From NCBI GenBank assembly GCA_047967505.1, contig CM106541.1: a stretch of 64,000 nt of DNA; one strand, given 5' to 3'. Made by a program: the position numbers and the translations under genes. The DNA is from Dipteris shenzhenensis (taxonomy: Eukaryota > Polypodiophyta > Polypodiopsida > Gleicheniales). Within the stretch, counting starts at the first letter, position 1. Each line of letters opens with the position of its first letter. Shown one piece after another: positions 43,579 to 54,049 of this stretch. The notes below the pieces were generated by a model that did no database searches, was not told where the DNA came from, and saw nothing but the letters and a program-made list of their open reading frames with translations.

Positions 43579-44483
43579 TGTGACATGAAGTTGGGGGTAA
43601 TAAACTTCACGCACCTCTTCACTTCCTGCAGCATTCGAACTAACTGCCAAAGATACTTATCATTGAGAATGAGACATTAGAAAGAAGCTTTTATGCCAAG
43701 ATACCACACCATACTTTCCTCCCTTAGATGAGAATGAAGATGGTAACATCCCAAGTGATGTTGTAGTCAAGCATAGGGAGAAGGAAAAGATCAGCAGAGG
43801 CCATAATCTCAGCAAGCCGGTCTGCACCAAAGAGAAGAGCGATACGTTGTTGAAAGAAGATCTTGTGGCTCAACATGACATGAACTGATATATATCGAGG
43901 AGTTTGAAGGGGCTGATTAGGTCGGATGGGTAGATTCTGAGGAAACATTGCACCTCCTTCATAGACACCTTTATACTTAGCTCAAAACACTCTACAAACT
44001 GTCATTAGACACAGAGGCCTATAACTTTCAGTAGAGACATGATATCAAAGATTCAAGTACACAAAGAGATGCGCCTTGAGATGGGCTTCGCGCTGATATA
44101 ATTTCATTGAAAACAGACAGACGATTGAAGAGATATGGACAGTTTACAGGAAGGGGGTAAAAACTATCATGAAAACAAACTGTCAAACACAGAGACTCAT
44201 AAATTTTTGCAACAGTATCTGATTCAAGATCTCATTATATAGGAACATGCATCTTGAAAAGAGCTTCGCGTTGATATAAATTACATTACAATCGGACTAA
44301 CGAGCAGAAAGTTATGAAGAAAACACTAACAGGGGGTCAAACTATCATGAAAACTACCCTCCACCCAGGCTAATTTCGCCTGAGCAGGATGCTCCCTCAA
44401 GACTCCACCTTCATCAACGATACACCCCTCATAGGTTTCGCCTATAAGAGGGGAAGAAGTTTGCATAGTGGCTTGGGAAACAA

Positions 44484-44693
44484 ATGGACCATGTGTGCAC
44501 AGTGAGCAGCCGAATAGAAAGAACTTTTAAGGCTTTGAAAGAAAGAAAAGGGAAGAGACACTCAAGAGAGAGAGAACCTGAAGTGACCTTCATTACAAAT
44601 AGAGTGAGAATCCACCTCAACACTACAAACACAAGGGAGAAGAAGAGGTTTCATACATACAAGAGGGAGCGGAAGCTCCAAGACTACTCATAG
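44484..44693 (+). other. Antisense open frame inside the GypE LTR
   Basis: 69 codons on the strand opposite to GypE: MDHVCTVSSRIERTFKALKE, then REREPEVTFITNRVRIHL and TNTREKKRFHTYKRERKLQ. Very basic. The same frame is open in the other LTR (52123-52404) and in the diverged LTR at 63245-63463. No known domain; it may be a chance product of purine-rich sequence. Confidence 0.4.
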
Positions 44694-44850
44694 AGAGAGA
44701 ATAAACTAGAGAGAGAAGGACTCAAGAGTCTACATAAGAGAATATCTACAAGAGGAAGAGAAGGCTCATGGAAGAGGCTTGGGGAGACTAGAACTATAGC
44801 AACATAAGGCCCAATGGTGGAAGAGATTGATGAACAAGGGAGAGGAGGGC

Positions 44851-44861
44851 TCCTTTTATAG
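44851..44861 (-). promoter_or_regulatory. GypE LTR TATA box
   Basis: CTATAAAAGGA on the - strand, followed by the R/U5 part of the LTR. Same motif at 52448-52458 and in the related LTR at 63075-63085. Confidence 0.7.
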
Positions 44862-45541
44862 AGACTTTGTTACCCTCCTTCACCCATTTACAATTGCTGC
44901 CTGTAGATTCCTTTCCCCATCAATCACATAAGCACGTATGTCACCATCCATGTCGTTTTTGGCTACTCTTGCCATGTGTCCCATCAAAAGATGCTCAAGA
45001 CTCTTAAAATATTGAGAAAGTCAAGAGTCTCCTCACATGGAGCCCATAGGGACCCTCTCTTTTCCACATGTCCACATCCTTCTTATTCCACATAGGAGTT
45101 CTAGAAGGATTCCTCTTGAATTCACACTCCTCCACATGCCTTCCACATGCTTGGCATGTGGCCTCTCATATATTATTGGAACACATGGACATGAGCCCAC
45201 CTCTTTATATGACTCACTCTTCCTATTTTCTAAAAAACTCATAATATCCCATACACAAATAACTCTCACCCCATACCAAGGTATTTATAATTCATAACTA
45301 TGGTATTTACAATGAGCCATTCCACTCATCCTCTCCATCCCATACAATATCATAGAAAATAGAAATAAGTGAGAGCCGCTAGGCTATCACTTGATACTCA
45401 AACATAGAGAAAAGCAATATCAATACTCTTATCAAACATAGAGAAAAGCAATATCAATGCCAAGTTAAAAATATCAATTTTTGGCGTCACATCTTTCCCC
45501 CCCAGCAGATCCTCTCTAGTACAGAGAGGGTCTGCTAGCCC

Positions 45542-48500
45542 TCAAGGTGGTCGAGCATAGAAGAATTTAAGGCGATACTCATTGGTGCGTCCGGGTATCA
45601 CCATGCCATCAACATCCTCAAGCTGAAAGGTTCCATTTGTGAACTTCTTTTTGACTCGATATGGTCCCTCCCATCGGCCGATAAACTTTTTGTCTAGCCG
45701 CTTGTCTAGACGGCTATCAAATCTCATTACCAAATCTCCTTCTGCAATATCTTTCTTCTTGCGTAATTTGGTGTCAAAACGGGCCTTGCGCCTTCTTTGA
45801 GAAGATTCCAAGTTTTGTAAGGCCTGTAATATGCATTCATCCAAGGCTTCTAGCTGTACCAAGTGTTGGGCATAGGCATCCTCCTGTCCTTCTATTCTTG
45901 CAATAGTTGTGCGAAGACTATGTATCTCCAATTCAATGGGTAAAATGGCTTCTATTCCATACACTAGTTGGAATGGTGTAAACCCAATAGCTAGCTTGTG
46001 TGTGGTTCTGTAAGCCCATAAAACTTCTGCCAAGTGCCTATCCCAATGCCTTTTCTTGGTGTCAACAAGCTTTCCCATTGAATTGCACAACAATCCATTT
46101 GTTTTCTCAACCAAGCCATTACATTGAGGATAGTATGGTGTGGACATGCTATGATTTATCTTTAGCTTATGCACCACATCTTTAATGAGTTCATTTCTAA
46201 AAGAGGTTCCTCCATCAGTGAGAATTTCCAAAGGACAACCAAAGCATGAACAAATTTGATCAAAGAGAAATTTTGCAACTGTGCTTGCCTTGCTATTGAC
46301 TATGGCCTTGGCCTCTGCCCATCGAGTCGCATAATCTGTGGCCACCAATAAATAATGCTTGCCTTGAGATGAGCGAGGGAGTGGTCCCACAAAGTCCAAC
46401 CCCCACCTCTCAAATGGTCCATATGCTGGAATAGGCTTCAAGGGCCCAGGAATCAACTGTCGCCTTCCAAACTTTTGGCATACTTTGCAACTTCGACACC
46501 ATTCATATACATCCTTATGGAGGTGTGGCCAAAAGTATCCTGCATTAAGAATTCTCCTAGCTGTGCTTGCTGAAGCAAAATGACCAGAGCATTCATGACA
46601 CATTTCTAGGATTCTCCTAGTCTTCATGGGATGGACCACCTGACGGAGCACCTTATCTTTTCCCAATTTATAAAGAATGTCATCAACAATAGTATAGGGA
46701 CAAGCCTTCCTTACCAATCTTTGCTTCTGTTGTGGAGTTAACCCTCGAGGAAACATGCCTTCTTCCACATATTGCTGAACATCTTGCAGTTCTAGCCATC
46801 CAGTGTCTACCAAAGAAACCACCCCCCGGTCTTGTACTACAATGGCTTGAGTAGATAACTCATCTGCCCTTTGATTTTCTTTTCTGTTTATATGAACAAA
46901 CTTGCAAAAATCAAACTGACCACATAGTGCCATAGCCTTTTGATTAAGCTCCTTCAAATGAGGACTTCTTGTCTTGTAATGCCCTTGCATTTGCTTTATA
47001 ATAAGCTGAGAATCTCCTCTTACTTCCAATTCTTTAACTTGACTTTGAAGACAACCCTCCAAACCAAGAATCAAAGCATTATACTCAGCTGCATTGTTAG
47101 TTGTGATACCTGGAAGCTCTTGTCCTCTTGCCCATACCTCTTGACCTTCAGGATTCATCAAGACTATCCCCCCGGCTCCATATTGGCATGAAGGACTAAA
47201 AGCCCCATCAAAATACAAAACAAAAGCTGTTGGTGGTGTATCCCTTTCCTCTTTAATGTTCTCCTTACATTTCTTTTCTTCTCCTAGATCCTCCTGCCCT
47301 ATGAGCAAATCTGCCATAGTGGACCTAGTGGTATTTTCAGTGACAAAAGAGAAAGAAAACTCTTGAAGCTCTGACAACCATTTTGCAAATCTCCCCCCAG
47401 GATTAGGCTTGCGAACTAGATATGCTAATACAGACTGAGAGGTAAGGAAGAAAAATGGTCGAGGTAATAAATAGGAGCAAAACTTTCTGACGGAAAACAC
47501 CAAAGAGAGAGCTTGCTGCTCCATTTCTTCATACCTTGTTTCCACATCTGTAAGCTGTTGGCTGGCATAATAGATGGGTTGCATTCTTCCTGCCTCTCCT
47601 TTTTGTAGCAATACAGCACCAACTGAATGCAAAGATACACTTGGATTTACATAAAAGTCTTGAGACCAATCAGGGGGCTTCAATATTGGGCCCTTACTCA
47701 TGGCCTCCTTAAGTTGCTGGAAAGACTCTTGATGCTCCACACCCCATTGGAAAGAAACTCCTTTTCTTGTTAACAAGTTCATGGGATGCACTATCTCTAT
47801 GAAATCGTCACAAAAGCGTTGATAATATTTGCTCTTTCCTAGAATTCTGTGAACACCAGTGACACTCTCAGGATTTGGCAATGCCATGATTGCTTGAACC
47901 TTGTCAGGATCCATTTGCAGGCCTTCTTGAGACACAATATGCCCCAACAAGACTACTTTTGTTTGAGCCAAATGACACTTGCTAGGATTTAGACATCCTT
48001 TTGCTTCATCAATCCTAGCTAAGGCCATCTTTAACTTGTCCATGTGATCTATGCACTCAGAATAAATGCAAAAATCATCCAAAAACACCCATATGAACTT
48101 TCCCAAGTAAGGTTCTAGGACTTGACTCATGAACCTTTGAAATGTAGCTGGTGCATTGGTCAACCCAAAAGGCATCACTCTGTAAGCAAAAACTCCCCAA
48201 GGTGTGACGAATGATGTTTTCTTTTGATCTTCCTCTTGAATACGAATTTGAAAGTATCCAAAATACCCATCACATACATAATACATCTCATGCCCTGCTA
48301 CTTGGTCTAGTATTTCATCTTGAAATGGCAAAGGAAAATGATCCCTCTTAGTGCATGCATTCAAAGGACGAAAGTCCACACAAACTCGCCACTTATTTCC
48401 TTTCTTTGGTGTGACAACTACAGGAGATATCCATTCTGAATCATCAACAGGAAAGATGAATCCCACCTCAAGTAGTTGTGTTACCTCTTTCTTTAGTGCC

Positions 48501-49120
48501 TCAGCTTGGATCACCCCCAATCGCCTTAAGCGTTGCACAACTGGCTTGCTTTCTGGCTTCAACTCAATCTTGTGCTCCACAAGAGAGACTGGCCGAACCT
48601 GTGAATAGCTTGTTGCAAAGAGACATGGAAAATCATCTAGCATATCTAAGTACTGGAGCTTCTCACTACTTGATAGAGAATCACCAAGAAGCTCTTCATT
48701 GCATTGGCATCGTTTAATGTGCTCCACATCCTCCACATGAAGTGTCTCTACAGGATCTTCTTGCACCACCACCTTGTTCCTTCCTGATTCATCCCGATCA
48801 GCACCAAGACAAAGACCAAAGGCCACTCCTTCCACCTCACCCTCTGAGTTGGACTCCTCGGAGCTACACCCTGTCTCTTCTTCTTCATCGGTTGAACTCT
48901 CTGATGTTGAAGACTCCTCCTTGACAACTTCCTTTTTGCGGCTTCTGATGTTGTAGCGCACCTTCTTATCATTTCCCTGCAAAATCAATTCTCTAGTATC
49001 CCACTTTTGAACAGCCTTCACCTTGCGTAGCCAAGGCCTTCCCAAAATCAATGGATAGGCACGTGCATCTGGCTTGGTAGGGATCACCTGAAAAGTAGTC
49101 GCGGCACAGAAATTCCACAT
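45542..49120 (-). CDS. GypE Pol: protease end, RT, RNase H, second RNase H, integrase
   Basis: 1,192 codons without a stop. In order: the end of the protease (ILGRPW, residues 25-30); an acidic linker; RT (residues about 200-440) with WISPVVVTPKKGNKWRVCVD, YFGYFQIRIQ, VMPFGLTNAPATFQRF and the active site FLDD (48071-48085); gypsy RNase H; an additional RNase H (about 640-770) with YFDGAFSPSCQYGAGG, NNAAEYNALILGLEG, RGDSQLIIKQM and the RADELST end; and integrase with HECSGHF, CRSCKVCQKFG, WGLDFVGPLP, ILTDGGTSFRNE and GLVEKTNG, so zinc site and D,D,E are all present. It ends FKFFYARPP-like (KFFYARPP). It copies and integrates the element. The frame opens inside the protease, which is explained by one lost base at about 49100. 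Confidence 0.93.
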   Translation of the reverse strand: MWNFCAATTFQVIPTKPDARAYPLILGRPWLRKVKAVQKWDTRELILQGNDKKVRYNIRSRKKEVVKEESSTSESSTDEEEETGCSSEESNSEGEVEGVAFGLCLGADRDESGRNKVVVQEDPVETLHVEDVEHIKRCQCNEELLGDSLSSSEKLQYLDMLDDFPCLFATSYSQVRPVSLVEHKIELKPESKPVVQRLRRLGVIQAEALKKEVTQLLEVGFIFPVDDSEWISPVVVTPKKGNKWRVCVDFRPLNACTKRDHFPLPFQDEILDQVAGHEMYYVCDGYFGYFQIRIQEEDQKKTSFVTPWGVFAYRVMPFGLTNAPATFQRFMSQVLEPYLGKFIWVFLDDFCIYSECIDHMDKLKMALARIDEAKGCLNPSKCHLAQTKVVLLGHIVSQEGLQMDPDKVQAIMALPNPESVTGVHRILGKSKYYQRFCDDFIEIVHPMNLLTRKGVSFQWGVEHQESFQQLKEAMSKGPILKPPDWSQDFYVNPSVSLHSVGAVLLQKGEAGRMQPIYYASQQLTDVETRYEEMEQQALSLVFSVRKFCSYLLPRPFFFLTSQSVLAYLVRKPNPGGRFAKWLSELQEFSFSFVTENTTRSTMADLLIGQEDLGEEKKCKENIKEERDTPPTAFVLYFDGAFSPSCQYGAGGIVLMNPEGQEVWARGQELPGITTNNAAEYNALILGLEGCLQSQVKELEVRGDSQLIIKQMQGHYKTRSPHLKELNQKAMALCGQFDFCKFVHINRKENQRADELSTQAIVVQDRGVVSLVDTGWLELQDVQQYVEEGMFPRGLTPQQKQRLVRKACPYTIVDDILYKLGKDKVLRQVVHPMKTRRILEMCHECSGHFASASTARRILNAGYFWPHLHKDVYEWCRSCKVCQKFGRRQLIPGPLKPIPAYGPFERWGLDFVGPLPRSSQGKHYLLVATDYATRWAEAKAIVNSKASTVAKFLFDQICSCFGCPLEILTDGGTSFRNELIKDVVHKLKINHSMSTPYYPQCNGLVEKTNGLLCNSMGKLVDTKKRHWDRHLAEVLWAYRTTHKLAIGFTPFQLVYGIEAILPIELEIHSLRTTIARIEGQEDAYAQHLVQLEALDECILQALQNLESSQRRRKARFDTKLRKKKDIAEGDLVMRFDSRLDKRLDKKFIGRWEGPYRVKKKFTNGTFQLEDVDGMVIPGRTNEYRLKFFYARPP

Positions 49121-50526
49121 ACATCCACTTCTAGATTCTTCACAACTCCCAAGGTCTTAACCCTAGTGTTGTCAGCCAATTTGATGCGATAAGGAGAGGT
49201 AGTACTAGAGTATTTTAAATCAGCATCAATCATGGTCTTCTCACTCATGACATTAATCGATGCACCTCCATCAATGTACACATTAGAAATCACTTGACCA
49301 TCAATGATCACATCAACCACAGGTACATCATCACCAACATCTATATCTACCTTTTGAACAACAGGATTGGCACTTTTCTTCTTTTTCTTCTTTGACACCC
49401 TTGTGCTTGCTAGTTTTCCCCATTCCTTTCGTAGTTTTGGAGACAAAGCAAGTAATTGACCAAAGGTGATATGAGCTTCCTTTTCTTTAAGGTCGGACAA
49501 CAAGTCATAGCTTCCAATTCCTTGTCCTAAAGGAAAGTCTGACTGGCTAATTCTCCTTCTAGATGCCTTCTTTTTCTTACTACGGTGTTCCTCTTCCTGA
49601 TGTTCCTCATCTACTTCTTCCTTGCTTTCTTCTTCTTCTTTTGGTTTACCACGCCCCCGTTTAGCCATCATTACCTCTCTTTCCTCATCCCCTGAAGAAG
49701 CTTCTAACAAGGATACTTGTTTTTCTTCTTTCTTTCTCAATCTAGGACACTCGGGGCGATAGTGACCTTTTTCATTACATTCATAGCAAGTGACCCCACT
49801 CCTATCTCGAGGCCTACTATCTTCACTCTTTGGTGCTCTAGGTTGTCGTGCATTAACCAAATGCAATTTCAAATAAGCAAACTCTGCCATCAATTGGGAG
49901 ATATTATGATCTAACTCAGAGGATTTTGGTACCTGAGGAGTGCCCATTACCTCCACCTTAGAAGTTGAAGCTGTTGAAGACACAAAAGAGGATTCGATCT
50001 TTAGAGAAGCTTCTTTCTTGGTCGCAATGCGAAGTGCCTCCACGTATGTTGTTGGATCTTTACTCATTACCTTTGAGCGAAGACGAGGCTCCAAAGCCAT
50101 AACAAATTTGCTCATCTTTAAGTGCTCCATCCTTGAGAGACTTTGAGGGGCCGATGATGCAGATGCCACAGCTCGCAAAGCTGCCTTTTCATCCTTTGTC
50201 CATAAAGTTTCATATCGGATTGCCAACGCAGAGACCAACTCACCCTCTCCTTGATAGAACCGGTCCAACTGCAACATCAAAGCATTTGGCGACTCCACTG
50301 CCCCAAATCTCTGCTTCATTACTGCCACCACTTGGTCCCAGTCCTCCTTGGTAGAGTCCGGCAAGGTCTCATGCCAACTCAAGGCTACACCTTCAAGAAA
50401 ATCAGGCAAAATCTCCGCCCGATCCTTCATGGACCATCCAGAAAGCCGGCATCCTCGAACAAAATCCCGAAGATAAGACTCCGGGTCTTTCCCTTGGGTC
50501 CCTCGAAACACTGGAATCTTCACCAT
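49084..50526 (-). CDS. GypE Gag and protease N-terminal part
   Basis: The frame is open to 50553, but I choose the Met at 50526 (MVKIPVFRGTQGKDPESYL) because it begins the family-like Gag; the nine residues before it are hydrophobic and unlike Gag. Gag body: FLEGVALSWHETLPD, WDQVVAVMKQRFG. Zinc knuckle CYECNEKGHYRPEC at about 49790. Then a highly charged K/E region, and the protease active site VYIDGGASINVMSEK (DGGA), followed by IKLADNTRVKTLG. The frame ends just after CGISVP, where the Pol frame takes over with TTFQVIPTKP. A missing base in the GTGCCGCGAC context accounts for the break, so the original was one Gag-Pol frame of about 1,670 codons. Confidence 0.9.
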   Translation of the reverse strand: MVKIPVFRGTQGKDPESYLRDFVRGCRLSGWSMKDRAEILPDFLEGVALSWHETLPDSTKEDWDQVVAVMKQRFGAVESPNALMLQLDRFYQGEGELVSALAIRYETLWTKDEKAALRAVASASSAPQSLSRMEHLKMSKFVMALEPRLRSKVMSKDPTTYVEALRIATKKEASLKIESSFVSSTASTSKVEVMGTPQVPKSSELDHNISQLMAEFAYLKLHLVNARQPRAPKSEDSRPRDRSGVTCYECNEKGHYRPECPRLRKKEEKQVSLLEASSGDEEREVMMAKRGRGKPKEEEESKEEVDEEHQEEEHRSKKKKASRRRISQSDFPLGQGIGSYDLLSDLKEKEAHITFGQLLALSPKLRKEWGKLASTRVSKKKKKKSANPVVQKVDIDVGDDVPVVDVIIDGQVISNVYIDGGASINVMSEKTMIDADLKYSSTTSPYRIKLADNTRVKTLGVVKNLEVDVCGISVPRLLFR

Positions 50527-50553
50527 GATGAAACACCAAAAAGGAAACACCAA

Positions 50554-51186
50554 GATCCAAATAATATCCCAAACAAGATCCGAACAAGATTCGACAGAGC
50601 CTTAGTATACCAAGACCAACTTATTATGCATAACCACTTGTTGAAAACCCTCCACAATGTGATCCTCAACAAAATCTTCAAAAATAAGTGACCAACCAGC
50701 ACCATGAAAACATTGTGTATACATGCATTCTAGAATCACCCTTCTCACAATAGGAAGTGCACATAAAAGCTTCAAGATATTGTAATCTTCATCATTTGCA
50801 TAGCAAAAGAAGTCAAAAGCATTAAGAATCACCACTCTCCACTGTTATAGTCAAAAACTACCTAAAGTCTCAACTCTTCTTCACACCAAGCTGCTAGTGC
50901 ATGGATTAATCCCCAATTTATCATTGTGCCTACTGCCGGCGTTGTCGATTCACCAACATATTCAACAATGCAAACATAAAGGATATGATCATGGTGACTG
51001 TGCGAATAGCTTGAGCATCACCTTCACAATCTTCAAGTTCTCTTAAACGGGTTGCAATCTCTTCTAACGGAGTTCTTCCAGGCATCTTCTTTATCTCATA
51101 CAAACACATGCCTCTTCTAGGCATAACATGCAATCAAGTACACCCGAGACCGTTTAGTAAGGTGGGATGAATCCAATACCAAACGT
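50554..51186 (-). other. GypE leader with two short frames
   Basis: Between PBS and gag. Two - strand frames: 51133-50930 (67 aa; TPLEEIATRLRELEDCEGD, then a hydrophobic stretch TMIISFMFALLNMLV and a basic end) and 50835-50602 (77 aa). Neither matches a known element gene. Confidence 0.45.
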
Positions 51187-51203
51187 ACCCGGTGTCTCCA
51201 CCA
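51187..51203 (-). other. GypE primer binding site (putative)
   Basis: TGGTGGAGACACCGGGT on the - strand, five bases from the LTR end. Begins with the required TGG; I cannot name the tRNA. Confidence 0.6.
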
Positions 51204-51208
51204 AAAGA

Positions 51209-53065
51209 TGTGACATGAAGTTGGGGGTAATAAACTTCACGCACCTCTTCATTTCCTGCAGCATTCAAACTGACTGCCAAAGATACTTATCATTGAGAAT
51301 GAGACATTAGAAAGAAGCTTTTATGCCAAGATACCACACCATACTTTCCTCCCTTAGATAAGAATGAAGATGGTAACATCCCGAGTGATGTTGTAGTCAA
51401 GCATAGGGAGAAGGAAAAGATCAGCAGAGGCCATAATCTCAGCGAGCCGGTCTGCACCAAAGAGAAGAGTGATACGTTGTTGAAAGAAGATATTGCGGCT
51501 CAACATGACATGAACTGATAAATATCGAGGAGTTTGAAGGGGCTGATTAGGTCGGATGGGTAGATTCCGAGGAAACATTGTACCTCCTTCATAGACACCT
51601 TTATACTTAGCTCAAAACACTCTATAAATTGTCATTAGACACAGAGGCCTATAACTTTCAGTAAAGACATGATATCAAAGATTCAAGTAGACAAAGAGAT
51701 GCCCTTGAGATGGGCTTTGCGCTGATATAAGTTTCATTGAAAACAGACAGACGGTTGAAGAGATATGGACAGTTTACTGGAAGGGGGTAAAAACTATCAT
51801 GAAAATAGAATGTCAAACACAGAGACTCATAACTTTTTGCAGTAGTATCTGATTCAAGATGTTATTATATAGAAACATGCGCCTTGAAGAGAGCTTTGCG
51901 CTGATATAAATTTCATTACAATCGGACTACTGAACAGAAAGTTATGAGCAAAACACTAACAGAGGGTCAAACTGTCATGAAAACTACCCTCCACCCAGGC
52001 TGATTTCGCCTGAGCAGGATGCTCCCTCAAGACTCCACCTTCATCAACGATCCACCCCTCATAGATTTTGCCTATAAGAGGGGAAGAAGTTTGCATAGTG
52101 GCTCGGGAAACAAATAGACCATGTGTGCACAGTGAGCAGCCGAATAGAAAGAACTTTTAAGGCTTTGAAAGAAAGAAAAGGGAAGAGACACTCAAGAGAG
52201 AGAGAACCTGACGTGACCTTCATTACAAATAGAGTGAGAATCCACCTCAACACTACAAACACAAGGGAGAAGAAGAGGTTTCATACATACAAGAGGGAGC
52301 GGAAGCTCCAAGAAGGACTCAAGAGTCTACATAAGAGAATATCTACAAGAGGAAGAGAAGGCTCATGGAAGAGGCTTGGGGAGACTAGAACTACAGCAAC
52401 ATAAGGCCCAATGGTGGAAGAGATTGATGAACAAGGGAGAGGAGGGCTCCTTTTATAGAGACTTTGTTACCCTCCTTCACCCATTTACAATTGCTGCTTG
52501 TAGATTCCTTTCCCCATCAATCACATAAGCACGTATGTCACCATCCATGTCCTTTTTGGCTACTCTTGCCATGTGTCCCATCAAAAGATGCTCAAGACTC
52601 TTAAAATATTGAGAAAGTCAAGAGTCTCCTCACATGGAGCCCATAGGGACCCTCTCTTTTCCACATGTCCACATCCTTCTTATTCCACATAGGAGTTCTA
52701 GAAGGATTCCTCTTGACTTCACACTCCTCCACATGCCTTCCACATGCTTGGCATGTGGCCTCTCTTATATTATTGGAACACATGGACATGAGCCCACCTC
52801 TTTATATGACTCACTCTTCCTATTTTCTAAAAAACTCATAATATCCCATACACAAATAACTCTCACCCCATACCAAGGTATTTATAATTCATACCTATGG
52901 TATTTACAATGAGCCATTCCACTCATCCTCTCCATCCCATACAATATCATAGAAAATAGAAATAAGTAAGAGCTGCTAGGCTATCACTTGATACTCAAAC
53001 TCTTATCAAACATAGAGAAAAACAATATCAATGCCAAGTTAAAAATATCAATTTTTGGCGTCACA
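51209..53065 (-). repeat. GypE 5' LTR
   Basis: 1,857 bp, with the same ends as 43579-45491. Lacks a few short stretches, such as the CTACTCATAGAGAGAGAATA block at about 44685. Contains the antisense frame at 52123-52404. Confidence 0.92.
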
Positions 53066-53930
53066 GTAGAAGAAAAAGCCACTATTGGTTGCTTCTTGAT
53101 TTGACATGACACGGATATGGAGCCATGAAAGAGTATCTAGTGGTGGATCTTCAGTCATTTACACTTCTTGCCCAATCAGCATCCATGTATCCATGGAAGT
53201 ATAATTTGGATGACTTAGCATAGTGTAGTCCATGATCCCATGTACCATGAAGGTATCCAAGCACTCTATTTGCTTTAAGGAGGTGAGATTCTACATGAAC
53301 TGACTGAGCACACCAACCGAATAAGAAATGTCTGGCCTAGTGATAGTCAAGTAGATGAAGTTGCCAATGAGCTATTTGTATTCTAGAGGATCTAAGTGTC
53401 AATGGGTAACAAGTTGATATTGTATCCCATAGGAGTAGGGAGTGGCTTGCAGTTATGTAGATGAAACTACTTAAGTACCTTTTGAGTGTACTTTTCCTAA
53501 GAAAGTGTAATCCATGTGTCATTTCTCCATAATCATGGAGTTCTTCCATATTCTTTATGTCAAACTTTGAGGTAAGCTGATTCTTTGCTTCTGAGATGAG
53601 ATGTTCATTGGGTCATCAAGATAAAGCACTAGAAAAAGGATGTCTTCTATTGTCTTTTTCATGTAAAGAGATTGATGGCTAAAAACCAAATGTCTGAAAG
53701 TGATGATGAATACTTGCATTCCATGTGTAGAGGAGCCTTTCTCAAACCATAGAGTGATTTTTGCAACTTGCAGACCTTGTGTTCCATCTCGATAATAACA
53801 TAAAGGGAGTATACCAATCTATATGCATCTACATGTTGTATGCATACTTTAAATCTTGCATTAAAAGATTGGTATAAACAAGTGCCATGGTTCAAAGAGA
53901 TTGTTTGTGAAGCTCAAGACATCATGAAGT
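53066..53930 (-). pseudogene. CopF: copia RT and RNase H, upstream part
   Basis: On the - strand: HKVCKLQKSLYGLRKAP (about 53790), GEMTHGLHF, then PDISYSVGVLSQFM, NRVLGYLHGTWDHGLHYAKS, YFHGYMDADWARS and SNQ...IKKQPIVAF, in several frames. These are copia RT C-terminus and RNase H landmarks. The last codons (AFSS) are cut at 53066 by GypE, and the protein resumes at 43578 with STKAKAKY. YVDD is not recognisable. Confidence 0.85.
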
Positions 53931-54049
53931 TAATATGATTGAAGCAACATCTTGAAGCAATCTTTATGTCTCCGGATGTGGTTCTACCATGTTGCAATTG
54001 CCAGCAACCATAAGATTTGCTACATACATAGTGGCTCTTCTTGAGTTGT

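Larger units (their letters stand above)
43579..45491 (-). repeat. GypE 3' LTR
   Basis: 1,913 bp. TATA box (CTATAAAAGGA, - strand) at 44851-44861. Contains an antisense open frame at 44484-44693. Confidence 0.92.
43579..53065 (-). mobile_element. GypE, nearly intact Tat-like Ty3/gypsy element
   Basis: 9,487 bp. LTRs 43579-45491 (1,913 bp) and 51209-53065 (1,857 bp), TGTGACATGAAG...TTTGGCGTCACA, similar throughout with small indels. In - strand order: 5' LTR, PBS TGGTGGAGACACCGGGT (51187-51203, five bases after the LTR), a 650-bp leader, gag (50526-49084), pol (49120-45542), PPT CTGGGGGGGAAAGA (45492-45506), 3' LTR. A four-base duplication GTAG flanks it (43575-43578, 53066-53069). A second, archaeal-type RNase H in pol points to the Tat clade. 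Confidence 0.92.

Noticed and set aside
45037-45297. 86-aa + strand frame in the GypE LTR, also present near 52634-52912
   Set aside because: Lies in U3-side LTR sequence with many CACAT/CCACAT runs; both copies are recent duplicates of one LTR, so their agreement is not evidence of coding.
49084-49120. Programmed ribosomal frameshift between Gag and Pol of GypE
   Set aside because: The break falls inside the protease between its active site and ILGRPW and has no obvious slippery heptamer; a one-base loss explains it better.
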